Below are positions 35,548 to 43,966 of a stretch of 64,000 nucleotides of DNA, piece by piece. The position numbers were made by a program, and so were the translations under genes. Positions within the stretch are counted from its first letter, which is position 1, and every line of letters begins with the position of its first letter. This DNA is from Thermohalobaculum sp039816045 (GTDB lineage Bacteria; Pseudomonadota; Alphaproteobacteria; Rhodobacterales; Rhodobacteraceae). The DNA lies in contig JBCBYB010000009.1 in NCBI GenBank assembly GCA_039816045.1, positions 71,724 to 135,723 of the forward strand, read 5' to 3'. The notes under the pieces are model-generated. The model was not told the DNA's origin. It ran no database searches and worked only from the letters and a program-made list of their open reading frames with translations.

Positions 35548-35565
35548 TGACGGTATATAGCGTCA
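35548..35565. promoter_or_regulatory. Operator overlapping a -10 box, second Xre-RES module
   Basis: TGACGGTATATAGCGTCA is an inverted repeat (16 of 18 positions symmetrical) whose centre is TATATA, a good -10 element for the leftward promoter. Binding here by the antitoxin would block RNA polymerase. This supports the downstream start codon at 35523. Confidence 0.55.
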
Positions 35566-35793
35566 GATCAGCCGTTTCTCAAGAATTGCCTGTCTGCCAG
35601 CTTTCGGCAGCATGAGAGCCGCCTCAGCACCGCGTGTGCCGGTGTGGCGGCACCACACAGGCCTCATCAATGCCCTCCGAACCAACGCCGGCCTTCATAT
35701 CTACTCGTGCACTCACACTGCCCTCTCAGTCAGCCCGGACAACTCGGTCGCCACATGCAAAGTAATAGCAGCCACTCGACTGGCAGATTGGCC

Positions 35794-37506
35794 TCAGTGC
35801 CGGGAGCCTCGTCGGGTTATTCCGATTTGGCGGCTTTGGCCTGATTTGCTTGAGCGCGTCACCTCGCGCGCAAGCGGTGGTGCCACATCGGACGATTTCC
35901 TCATTGTAGCCGTGCCGTGTGGCGGGCCGTAGCTGGCCTCGCTCTGTGGATGTGATGCACATCCAAAGCGGCCGATTGGCGCGGGAACTACGGGCTGCAC
36001 AGCCTCCCACTCGCCGGCAGCATAGATGTCGCTCAGCGTCAGCTTACTGCGCTGAAGCACATAATCCTCAGGTTTCGGCAAGCGCTTCGAAAGCGACCAA
36101 TAGAACGAGCTCATCTCACCAGTCTTAGGCGAGAAGAGATAGCCGTCATCGGTCAGCTCCCACCCGTTCTGCTCAACGATGGCCAAGAGCGAGTAGTGCT
36201 TGCCATCGGGTTTCATCACCCGCGTGCCGAGGCGGATTTCACCTTCCTCGATCACTTCGACCGAACCATCGGGGTGTTGCGTGCCGGTGAAGGTTTTGAC
36301 CATGCGATCACCGAGTGACCCGACGAGCTCATTGGTTGCTGCACGGATTAGGCGCCCGTCCTCTTTCACCAGCGCGCCATCAGAGCGTAGAATGTTGATT
36401 ATGGGAACATGCCGTCCGGCAAAGCGACCATCGCCGCAGAGCGTGACATGGCCAGGCGTGACCATTAGCCCAAAAACATCAAGGATATAGCGGACGGAAT
36501 TCTCCATCGTCTGGGTGACGCGACCCGGAACGAGATTGCCGTTGCGCTCATACGACACGACCTCGTCACCGACCCGGATGTCTTCGATCGGTCTCTTGGT
36601 GCCATCCCACATGGAGATTTCGGTGCCCGCGAGGAAGCATTCTTGCGGGGCTCGCAGACTTTCGTCGCTGAGCTGCTGCATCAAAGAGAAAGCCCCCTCG
36701 AAGTCCGAAAACCCGATTTGCTCCATCTCAGCCAATGCGGCGGCAATATCGGGATTTCCGCTTCTCCATGCGTCTCTCAAAGCCACGGCGGTTGCGAGAA
36801 TTTGCTCGCGATCCGCACCGATCATGAAGGAGAAGTCTACCGAGCGATTATATTCATCGCCGCCCGGCCATTCCATGAAGCGGGATGCGTCGTTCCCGGA
36901 GCCTGGCGACACAAAGTTCTGCGAGAGGTAATCGAGCACTTGCTGATCAATGTCCGCGCTTGCGAATTGGCGTAGATCATTAATCCGAGTCTCTGAAGCA
37001 GCCGCCTCGCCTAGGAAAATGTGTGATGCCGCTCCAAGCTGCAATCCCATCCGGACCGCCGACAAGCCTTGGTCCCAGACGTCAACGCCGTTCGAGAGAT
37101 AGTCCACTGCGAACTGTAAATTCGATCGCATGACTTGCTGCTCATACATGATCAGCGCATCGGCTACGGCTGCACGGTTTTGTGGGGAAGCCGTATCCAG
37201 ATAGTGTTGCGCATCAACAAACCGGCCATCTCTGACGAGGCCAAATTCATAGTCGCCGGTGGGCGTAGGTGTAACCAAATCTGAGAAGCCCAAGTTCGCG
37301 AGATTGCTGCGAAGGTTCTCTTCGCCTAAAATCTCGTTCAGGTCGTGAGCCTTGGCGACGTAACTATCGTAAGAATCTACGCCGACGCCAAACTTTTCGG
37401 CATCGGTCAAACGACGGCCAGGATAACCTGTGCCATTGGACCATCCCGGCCCTGACCAGTTGCCATATTGCAGAATTAGATTCCGTGCGAGTGTCAGCGT
37501 ATCCAT
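35794..37506 (-). CDS. Protein with N-terminal phospholipase A2-like motif and C-terminal Hint domain
   Basis: 570 aa. GPGW at residues 19-22 and 'DSYDSYVAKAHD' at 44-55 recall the calcium loop and His-Asp pair of PLA2-like enzymes (GPG..., D..D..x..HD). Residues 60-285 are helical. The Hint (hedgehog/intein) domain starts at Cys290 in 'ECFLAGTEISMWDG', continues 'PIEDIRVGDEVVSYE' and has the TPGHV motif at 350-354. The last 55 residues look unrelated and may be read-through into non-homologous DNA. Hint domains cleave themselves and are used to release parts of secreted proteins. No classical signal peptide is present, so export would be non-Sec (for example RTX-like). A secreted lipase or effector is plausible. 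Confidence 0.6.
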   Translation of the reverse strand: MDTLTLARNLILQYGNWSGPGWSNGTGYPGRRLTDAEKFGVGVDSYDSYVAKAHDLNEILGEENLRSNLANLGFSDLVTPTPTGDYEFGLVRDGRFVDAQHYLDTASPQNRAAVADALIMYEQQVMRSNLQFAVDYLSNGVDVWDQGLSAVRMGLQLGAASHIFLGEAAASETRINDLRQFASADIDQQVLDYLSQNFVSPGSGNDASRFMEWPGGDEYNRSVDFSFMIGADREQILATAVALRDAWRSGNPDIAAALAEMEQIGFSDFEGAFSLMQQLSDESLRAPQECFLAGTEISMWDGTKRPIEDIRVGDEVVSYERNGNLVPGRVTQTMENSVRYILDVFGLMVTPGHVTLCGDGRFAGRHVPIINILRSDGALVKEDGRLIRAATNELVGSLGDRMVKTFTGTQHPDGSVEVIEEGEIRLGTRVMKPDGKHYSLLAIVEQNGWELTDDGYLFSPKTGEMSSFYWSLSKRLPKPEDYVLQRSKLTLSDIYAAGEWEAVQPVVPAPIGRFGCASHPQSEASYGPPHGTATMRKSSDVAPPLAREVTRSSKSGQSRQIGITRRGSRH

Positions 37507-37530
37507 ATCATCCCTCTCAATAGCATTTTC

Positions 37531-37944
37531 CTACTCGCGCACCTTGGTGAGTTCAATTTGGCCACGGCAATCGCTCGCTCTCCAGGAGCCTTTTCCGCGA
37601 TCAGAAGACCCAAATTCAATGTAAAACCATGGGTATTCGAGTATTGCGGTTTTGCCGGTCACAGGATTTGTATGCTCAACATTTTGCCGTGCCGTACCGC
37701 TGGCACTTCGCTTTTGGACACCGTGGCGGAAATCAAAATAATACTTGTCACTGTACGCCCGAAACATCATTCCGCCCGTTGCCGTGTAGGTTTGGAGTGA
37801 GTCTTCGCCGCATTGTTCAGATGTGAGCGTCACGGCCCAACGACCCGTATATTGTGTCGGGATGTATCTGGCATTCGGCCATCCCCAGCCGCAAGCGGCG
37901 AGCGAGACCATGAGCAATGCAGAAACTAATCCTGTGCGGGTCAA
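37531..37944 (-). CDS. Small lipoprotein upstream of the PLA2-Hint gene
   Basis: About 137 aa. The start is uncertain: TTG 37944 gives a compact lipoprotein signal (LTRTGLVSALLMVSLAAC), ATG 38010 adds 22 polar residues and runs into the resolvase remnant. The mature part is beta-rich ('YTGRWAVTLTSEQCGED', 'KYYFDFRHGV', 'RGQIELTKV'). It lies 24 bases upstream of the PLA2-Hint gene on the same strand, so the two are probably co-transcribed. An immunity or accessory lipoprotein role is possible but unproven. Confidence 0.5.
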   Translation of the reverse strand: MTRTGLVSALLMVSLAACGWGWPNARYIPTQYTGRWAVTLTSEQCGEDSLQTYTATGGMMFRAYSDKYYFDFRHGVQKRSASGTARQNVEHTNPVTGKTAILEYPWFYIEFGSSDRGKGSWRASDCRGQIELTKVRE

Positions 37945-37999
37945 TCGAAAACCATCCCAATCCGCCAACGGCACGTCCCGTTTCGGCGCAATTCGACTG

Positions 38000-38470
38000 T
38001 TAAGCCGCATTACGATAGAGAGTAACGGGGCGGATGCCAAGTTCTTTGCAAAGCTCGGTGACAGAGCTATCGCGCTTGGCCATGCCGGCCTGGCCGAGGT
38101 GCACCTGGGCTTTGGTGAGCACGAATTTGCGCTCCCGGGCGCGGGCGGCGGCGAGGCCTGCCATGGTGCGTTCGCGGATCAGTTCGCGCTCGAACTCGGC
38201 CAGGCTGGCGAAGATGCCAAAGATCAGCTTGCCGGTCGGCGTGGTTGTGTCGATCTGCGCGCCTTGGCCCGCCAGCACGAGCAGACCGATGCCTCGGTCG
38301 GACAGGTCTTGGGCGGTATTGACCAGGTTCTTGAGGTCACGGCCCAGCCGGTCGAGTTTCCAGATGACTAGGACGTCGCATTTGCGCAGGGCCTTCCAGT
38401 TGCACCTGGCCATCAGATGATCGTTCGCGTCACGGCGTAAACGCATCACAGCGTAGTGGAGATCACACAT
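38000..38470 (-). pseudogene. Serine recombinase (Tn3/Pin type), N-terminally truncated
   Basis: The frame encodes most of a resolvase: 'CDVLVIWKLDRLGRDLKNLVNTAQDL', 'FGIFASLAEFERELIRERTMAGLAAARARE' and a C-terminal HTH ending 'LCKELGIRPVTLYRNAA'. The first 50-60 residues with the catalytic Ser are missing or out of frame; the DNA upstream gives only scrambled traces with stops. It is thus a dead copy, probably left by a Tn3-like element. Confidence 0.75.
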
Positions 38471-39505
38471 CGACACTTCTGGCGGATAAGGTCTCAATGT
38501 GTGGGGTATCGCATTATGCTGTGGCGGGGGGGGCAACGGCCATCGCCTGCGACATATCGGACGTGTGACCGTCAGACGCCGCGGCAATCTTCCGAAAGGG
38601 CCCATAAGAGAAGATTCTCCGGGCTGACCAGAGAGTGCAGACCCGGAGACCGGGACTCGGGAATCAGCGGCAGACCGAGCGAGGTCACGGCGTCAGTCCG
38701 CCGCCGCGGCCTTCTTACGTCCCCGCGTCGGTGCCGGCTTGGGGGCGGACTTGCGGCCGAGGCAGATTGGCAGGCGAGCGATTCGCGGATCTCCGAGTAG
38801 TTGGGCGCCGCTCTTGTGCCGTGACCAACGGTATCCCTACATCCGCCAACGCAGCCTTCGCGCTGACCGCCACATGGCAGGCCCCAATTGAGCTATTGCA
38901 AAACGCTTACCTCCCGTGTCACACGCTTCGCCTCAAATGTCACACAGCGCCCATCCCCAGCGCATCTCGCAGATAAGGCCACGCGCAAGATATGCGTTGT
39001 TGCACAACGCGATCTTGCTCAGTCGGCTGCGCCTCCTTCGAGGGGGCGTGCCGCCCCCGTTTCACCCCCTGCTGTGGCGCGGTCGGGCATCGAGCCCTCC
39101 CACGCCATCAGACCGTATCGCCGGTCAATCACTCGCACCGTCCGGCCGGCGCACCAACGCAACGTTCGGCCCACTGCGGACATTCGGGCGAGCGGTCGAT
39201 GCCGCAGCGCAGCCCTCCGGACCCGCCATTCGCCACGCCTGGGTGATCAGCCTTCCTCCAATCGGCCAAAGTGCCGGACCTTCCCGACATTCGGTGAACG
39301 GTGCATTCGTGCGCACGCGAGGCCAAGGCTACGGAAGTCCTACGATGCGCCAGGAGTTCGATTAGATCCCCAGAGTGTTGGAATGAAAGGCTGGATGTTC
39401 TCGGCAGTGCGGGACCGCGATAGGATGGACAGTTACTCTAGATTGAACCCCGCTGCCGGGCGCACTCCGTGACCGGCATTGGCGGCACGATTGCGCGCAA
39501 AGGGG
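38471..39505. other. About 1 kb with no recognisable gene
   Basis: Only short open frames occur on both strands, and none resembles a known protein or has a convincing ribosome-binding site. A run of eight G lies at 38524-38531. GACATTCGG occurs twice (39178-39186 and 39288-39296 region), in stretches like the degenerate intergenic repeats seen in Rhodobacterales genomes. This is probably decayed mobile DNA. Confidence 0.5.
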
Positions 39506-39731
39506 TCACGGCGCATGAGTTCGCGATTTCTGAGGATCGTAGATAGGCACGGCAATGACGGTGGCGGTTGCCTCGAACCCGTCGCCCCTTAGTTCGAGCC
39601 TTATGCCATCCGCAATATCGACGCGGACATGGGCGAGCGCGAGCGATTTGCCGAGGCGGTGCGAGTGGCATGGGTCACTGACGGAGCTATTGACCGATTG
39701 GAGCCCGCACTTGCCGAGCTGGCATTTCTTT
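39506..39731 (-). pseudogene. C-terminal remnant of a GcvT-family protein
   Basis: Reading the minus strand to the TGA at 39506-39508 gives 'HRLGKSLALAHVRVDIADGI' and 'FEATATVIAVPIYDPQKSR', the usual end of glycine-cleavage-T-type proteins. Upstream there is a stop in frame and no further similarity, so only about 70 codons survive. The sequence differs from the two GcvT-family genes at 49.4-51.7 kb. Confidence 0.6.
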
Positions 39732-40059
39732 TATCCCAATCGCCGCCGCCACAGCGCGGCGATGCGTGCCTTCATCGGCTTCGTTCGCAGATCGTCGTGC
39801 TGAGCATGAAATCGTTCATCTTTTAGCCGATTGAAACACTGGGTAAACGCTCACCGCGTTGCGCTCACCGCGAGAAGCCGCCCGTCGCGCGAACGTTAGT
39901 ATCTGTCCAAGCGGGTTCCAAGCCAACCTCCTCCGCGTTGCAAGAGGGCCAAGGAAGACACCATCCGTCAGCGCCGCTTGCTCAACCAGAGCCGAGCAGA
40001 ATAACCCCAGATCGAAGGAGCCAGGCCCTCTCGACCGTCAGGACCTCCAGAGTCCCAAG

Positions 40060-40473
40060 TTATCTGACGACGATCAGGGCCTCGTCCTCGGTCTCCCGAA
40101 GCTCCATCTCCAGACGATCGCCAAGAATAGCCCGGTTGCGAACGAGAAACTCGATTGCGTCACGACGGGTGTCGGCATACTGCATGCCGTGCATCATGCC
40201 GCCGAGCACGCTCAAAGATGCGGCCCGCGCAGCCCCAACGCCAAGCACGGCCTCGGGCTCCGCCACAGCGAGCGCGCGCCAGAGACGATGCGCGGCCTCG
40301 GCCGGCGGCCGCGCATCGGGATTTCCGAGCGCGGCGCCCTCGACACCTGTCACCGCCTCGATCTCGGCCATCGAAAACCCGCGTGACCGGGCGAAAGCGA
40401 CCGTGGTTGTGATGACGCTGATGTGGTGGGAACCCGCTTCGAGATTGTCGCGAAAGGTCCCCTTTTTGATCAT
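40060..40473 (-). pseudogene. AraC-type regulator, N-terminal ligand-binding domain only
   Basis: 137 aa matching the arabinose-binding-like N-domain of AraC regulators: 'GFSMAEIEAVTGVEGAALGNPDARPPAEAAHRLWRAL' region and 'LSVLGGMMHGMQYADTRRDAIEFLVRN'. The frame stops at TAA before the dimer linker and the AraC HTH, which are absent. It is divergent from an efflux adaptor fragment, so it was probably the regulator of that efflux operon. Confidence 0.65.
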
Positions 40474-40521
40474 CTCGGTCCTCTGCCTCCTGCTAGGTTG
40501 CCGTTATTATTTTCAAAACAG

Positions 40522-40989
40522 ATGAAAGTCTCCAAGTCCATGCCTCATAGCTGGAGAACACTAAGGTCATTTGCGTCAGTCAAGCCCCACCTATTATCAG
40601 TTTCATGCGTTTTTATTGCAGGCTGCTTTCCTGACGTCGGGCATGAAGAACAGGACCTGCCGATCCGCGGTCTGATCACGGAGCCTGTCGCGGATATCGA
40701 GCGAAGCACCGTGCGCCGCTATCCCGGCGTGCTCGAGCCGGGCGAGGTCAACGTATTGTCGTTCGAAGTCGGTGGCCGCCTCGGCCGGCTCGGCCTCGAT
40801 GCTGGTCAGCGCGTCGCCGAGGGAGACCTTCTGACGGCATTGGACGTTGCCCAGTTCGAAACCGAAATCCAAAACCGTCGCGCGGCAATCGAAGAGGCCG
40901 AGACGACGCTTCTCCAGGCTGAGGAAGACCTTGTGCGCTCACTTCCGCTTGCTGTCGGTGCCGCGCACGTTCGATCGGGAAGCCGCTGA
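40522..40989 (+). pseudogene. RND efflux periplasmic adaptor (HlyD/MFP family), truncated
   Basis: 155 codons from ATG 40522. A lipoprotein signal ends 'CVFIAGCFPD'. Then comes the adaptor barrel and lipoyl start: 'RRYPGVLEPGEVNVLSFEVGGRLG', 'VAEGDLLTALDVAQFETEIQNRRAAIEEAE'. Similarity ends in the alpha-hairpin and unrelated residues follow to the stop. No RND pump gene follows; an SDR gene comes next. It is a remnant, although a short product could be made. Confidence 0.65.
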
Positions 40990-41144
40990 ACCTTTCGACC
41001 GCGCCCACATGTCGGCACTATACGATGTGGGTTTGGAGGTCGGGCTCGCTGGCGACGGTGGAGCGTCGGCCCACCGAATTCTCAGCCGGCGGTTGCCCAA
41101 TGACCGCCGCGGCGGTCGCCACGCCATCTGCAAAGGAAGCTGTC

Positions 41145-41996
41145 ATGACCCAGACCCGAACCGCGGCGATTACTGGCTCCACAGGCGGGATCGGCGCGGC
41201 CGTGGCCGACATTCTCGCGGCTTCTGGCTGGCGCCTTGTGCTGATCAACCGTTCGGCCGAGAAGGCGGTCGAACAGAAGGCGCGCCTGCTCAAGGCGCAT
41301 CCGGTCGCCGAGATCAGCACGATTGAGGTGGATCTGATGGATGTTGCCGCGATCAGGAGCGCCATGGCGCAGGTGCGCATGCGCCATCCCCGTATCGACA
41401 CCCTTTACAACATCGCCGGCGTCTTGACGTCTGAGCGCAAGGTGACCGCCCAAGGGCACGAGTCCCATTACGCTGTCAACGTCCTCGCGAACTATCTGAT
41501 GATCGAGGAGTTGCGGCCGTCCCTGTCGCGGCCGTCGCGTGATGAGCCGTCGATGGTGGTGACGATGTCGTCGTCGGCCATCAAGTCGCCAAAGAACCTT
41601 GATGTCGACTCACTTTCCAATCCCACGTCGGTTGGAGGCCTGTTGGGCGCTTATGCGACCTCGAAACTCGCTTTGACGGCGATGGGGGCGGCGCTGGCGC
41701 CGCAGTTGCAAGCGGAGAATATCCTGATCCGCTCGATCGACCCGGGCCCCACGATGACGCCGATGATCCGGCGGGGCGATGGCATGCCGGCTCTGTTGCG
41801 CTGGATCGCGCCCCTGGTGTTCAGCGATGCGGCCAAGCATGCACGGAAGATCGTTGCCGCGGCCGACCCAGGCGCCCTCGACGGCCAGACGGGCGTACTC
41901 GTCAGCGGGGGGCGGCGAAAGGCGCTGCCAAGGCTCGCAGACGATGTGGCGAAACGCGACGCGCTTGTGGCCAAGCTTGTCCGCGACGCCGCGTGA
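41145..41996 (+). CDS. Short-chain dehydrogenase/reductase
   Basis: 283 aa; ATG 41145 with AAAGGAAG upstream. Rossmann glycine motif TGSTGGIG, NNAG-like 'LYNIAGVL', catalytic Ser in 'VVTMSSSAIKS' and YATSK as the Tyr-x-x-x-Lys pair. Retinol-dehydrogenase-like members of this family reduce or oxidise hydrophobic alcohols and ketones with NAD(P)H. The substrate is unknown, and no operon partners survive nearby. Confidence 0.85.
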   Translation: MTQTRTAAITGSTGGIGAAVADILAASGWRLVLINRSAEKAVEQKARLLKAHPVAEISTIEVDLMDVAAIRSAMAQVRMRHPRIDTLYNIAGVLTSERKVTAQGHESHYAVNVLANYLMIEELRPSLSRPSRDEPSMVVTMSSSAIKSPKNLDVDSLSNPTSVGGLLGAYATSKLALTAMGAALAPQLQAENILIRSIDPGPTMTPMIRRGDGMPALLRWIAPLVFSDAAKHARKIVAAADPGALDGQTGVLVSGGRRKALPRLADDVAKRDALVAKLVRDAA

Positions 41997-42217
41997 CCGG
42001 CGGCCGTTGACATGGCATCTGGCGAAGATGGTCGGTTGGGCGACCCACCAGTCAGAGGGGCGGCACGTGCGGGCAGCGAGAAGCTTGCGCGTTCTGCATC
42101 GACTTTCTGTCCCTTTCACGGTGCCGAAAACGCCGAGCCGTCGGTATTGGTGTTTCGTCGGCGCTGGGAGCTCGACAGGATCATCCTCAGGAACGCAGAA
42201 GCGAGAGAGTATTGAGC

Positions 42218-42748
42218 ATGCGAGGTCGTATTTTCCGGAACTGGGCCTACGCGACCCCGCCAGTCGCGCTCCTGATACTGGGCCTTTATCCATTCGTCGC
42301 GGACAAGATCATCCTATCGCTCTTCCTGTCATTGCCAATCTACATGCTTCATCAGTTTGAAGAGCACGACAATAACCGATTTTCAGAGTTTCTTAATGGC
42401 ATGATCGGTGAGGGCGCCAAGGGTCTGTCTGCTGCCGATATCTGGATCATTAATGTAATATTCGTCTGGTTTCTTTTACTTTCCGTTTTCTATCTTGCTA
42501 CGATTTCACCGGGCTGGGGCGTGCTTGCCGGGTATCTTCTGGCGATAAACGGAGCACTGCATGTGGTTTGGGCGCTCGTTTTTCGGAATTACAACCCAGG
42601 ACTTGGGACGTCTATATTTCTTTTTTTTCCATTGGCTATTTGGATTTTTACAGACGTCTCAGCTTCATTTCTGATTCACATCTCTTCGATTATCTTGGTG
42701 GTTTTTTTGCATGTTGTGATCATGGTCGTGGCTCAACGCCAGACTTGA
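42218..42748 (+). CDS. HXXEE-domain integral membrane protein
   Basis: 176 aa with five or six hydrophobic helices. The motif HQFEEH in helix 2 gives the family its name. ATG 42218 is the first methionine after a weak GAGAGAG. The second half is clearly AT-richer than the surroundings (runs of T around 42610 and 42700), a hint of separate acquisition. The function of the family is unknown. Confidence 0.7.
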   Translation: MRGRIFRNWAYATPPVALLILGLYPFVADKIILSLFLSLPIYMLHQFEEHDNNRFSEFLNGMIGEGAKGLSAADIWIINVIFVWFLLLSVFYLATISPGWGVLAGYLLAINGALHVVWALVFRNYNPGLGTSIFLFFPLAIWIFTDVSASFLIHISSIILVVFLHVVIMVVAQRQT

Positions 42749-42960
42749 CGGGGCGACTTCGACCGCGAGGCCACGCCACGCCATTGTGCTGAGAGATGCG
42801 CCCCTGAGTCTAGCCAAGCATGTCGGGGTTAGCGGTAGTGGCTCTGTGTCGCGCATCGTCAACAGACGTCTCACCGGAGCCTCTGGTCGGTTTTGGTGCA
42901 CAGATCGGCGTGGAACCGGTTGCTGTGGTGCGGAAGGGCCCGGGCATACCGTTCAAGCAC

Positions 42961-43809
42961 CATGAACCCCGCCGCCAAAAGATCCCGGCTGCCCGCTATC
43001 GGGTGACCAACTGGCCTGAGTATGACCGCGGGCTGGACCGCACCGCGGCGACGAACCCGGGGCGGGCAGCCGGGGTACTCGGATCTTGCGATCGAAACGG
43101 TGCTGATGCTGGCGACGGTCTTTCGCCTTCCGCTGCGCCAAGCCGAGGGGTTCACGCGCTAGGTGATGGAGTTGATGGACTTCGATCTCGCCGTGCCGGA
43201 TCACACCACGTTGGCCCGCAGGCGGCGGACGGTGTCGGTGAACATGAACGCGCCCAGGCGGACGGGCCCCGTGGACCTCGTTCTCGATAGCACCGGGCTG
43301 AAGTTCTGCGGCCCCGACGAGTGGGACCGGCTCAAGCACGGCGAAAAGCGTCGCGCGTGGCGGAAGTTACCTATCGCCGTTGATGCGAGCACGGGCGAGA
43401 CCTTGGCCCATGTGCTTACCGACAGAGACACCTCAGACGCGGCCATGGCCTACCCGCTGGTTGCCAGCGCCGGCGGCCGGATCCGCACGGTCATCGCCCC
43501 TCTCAGCGTTTGCAAGGCAAACGCCTGCCGGGCAGTGGACGGCGCCTATGACGGCGCCCCGGTCTACGACGCGATCCGGCGGGCCAGGCCGCCGCGCTCG
43601 CGGCCCGCGGGCGGATGGCCTGGCAGAAGAACCACGGATGAGGGCTGCGTTCCCATGCCGAGACCGCTGTCTTCCGGCTCAAGCACACCGGCGGGGACCG
43701 GCTCGCAGCAAGAACATTCGGTGCACAGTGCCGGGAAGGGGCGCTCAGGATCGCGGCCGAAATCAAGGCCATAAGCCTCGCCAAACCAATGACCATTCGC
43801 ATCGACTGA
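42961..43809 (+). pseudogene. IS5-family transposase remnant
   Basis: Fragments in different phases spell an IS5-type DDE transposase: 'RVTNWPEYDRGL', then 'GQPGYSDLAIETVLMLATVFRLPLRQAEGF', an in-frame TAG at 43160-43162, 'FDLAVPDHTTLARR', 'GPVDLVLDSTGLKF', 'RAWRKLPIAVDASTGE', and after further shifts 'AVFRLKHTGGDRLAARTF' to a TGA at 43807. At least two frameshifts and one stop make it inactive. Terminal repeats were not identified. Confidence 0.75.
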
Positions 43810-43966
43810 TCCAAGGGGAAAGGGGGTCATTCTCCCTTAAGCAGGTCCATGCACCACGGCCGCGCCCAGCCTATCGTTTGGCCTCGCCTAATGCTAAGGA
43901 TGCCTCCTCTATGGCTTTTACTTGTGGGTCGTGCATCGTTCCGAGCGCCTCGGCCTGGCTATGCCG

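Noticed and set aside
38520..38540. Run of eight G as a possible phase-variation tract
   Set aside because: It does not lie in any credible reading frame or promoter.
38888..39472. Open frame of about 190 codons
   Set aside because: No motif, no start signal, Arg/Ser-rich; fits decayed intergenic DNA better than a gene.
39880..40059. Possible small genes between the GcvT remnant and the AraC fragment
   Set aside because: Only short frames without ribosome-binding sites; one may be leftover of the AraC C-terminal part, but no HTH words could be read.
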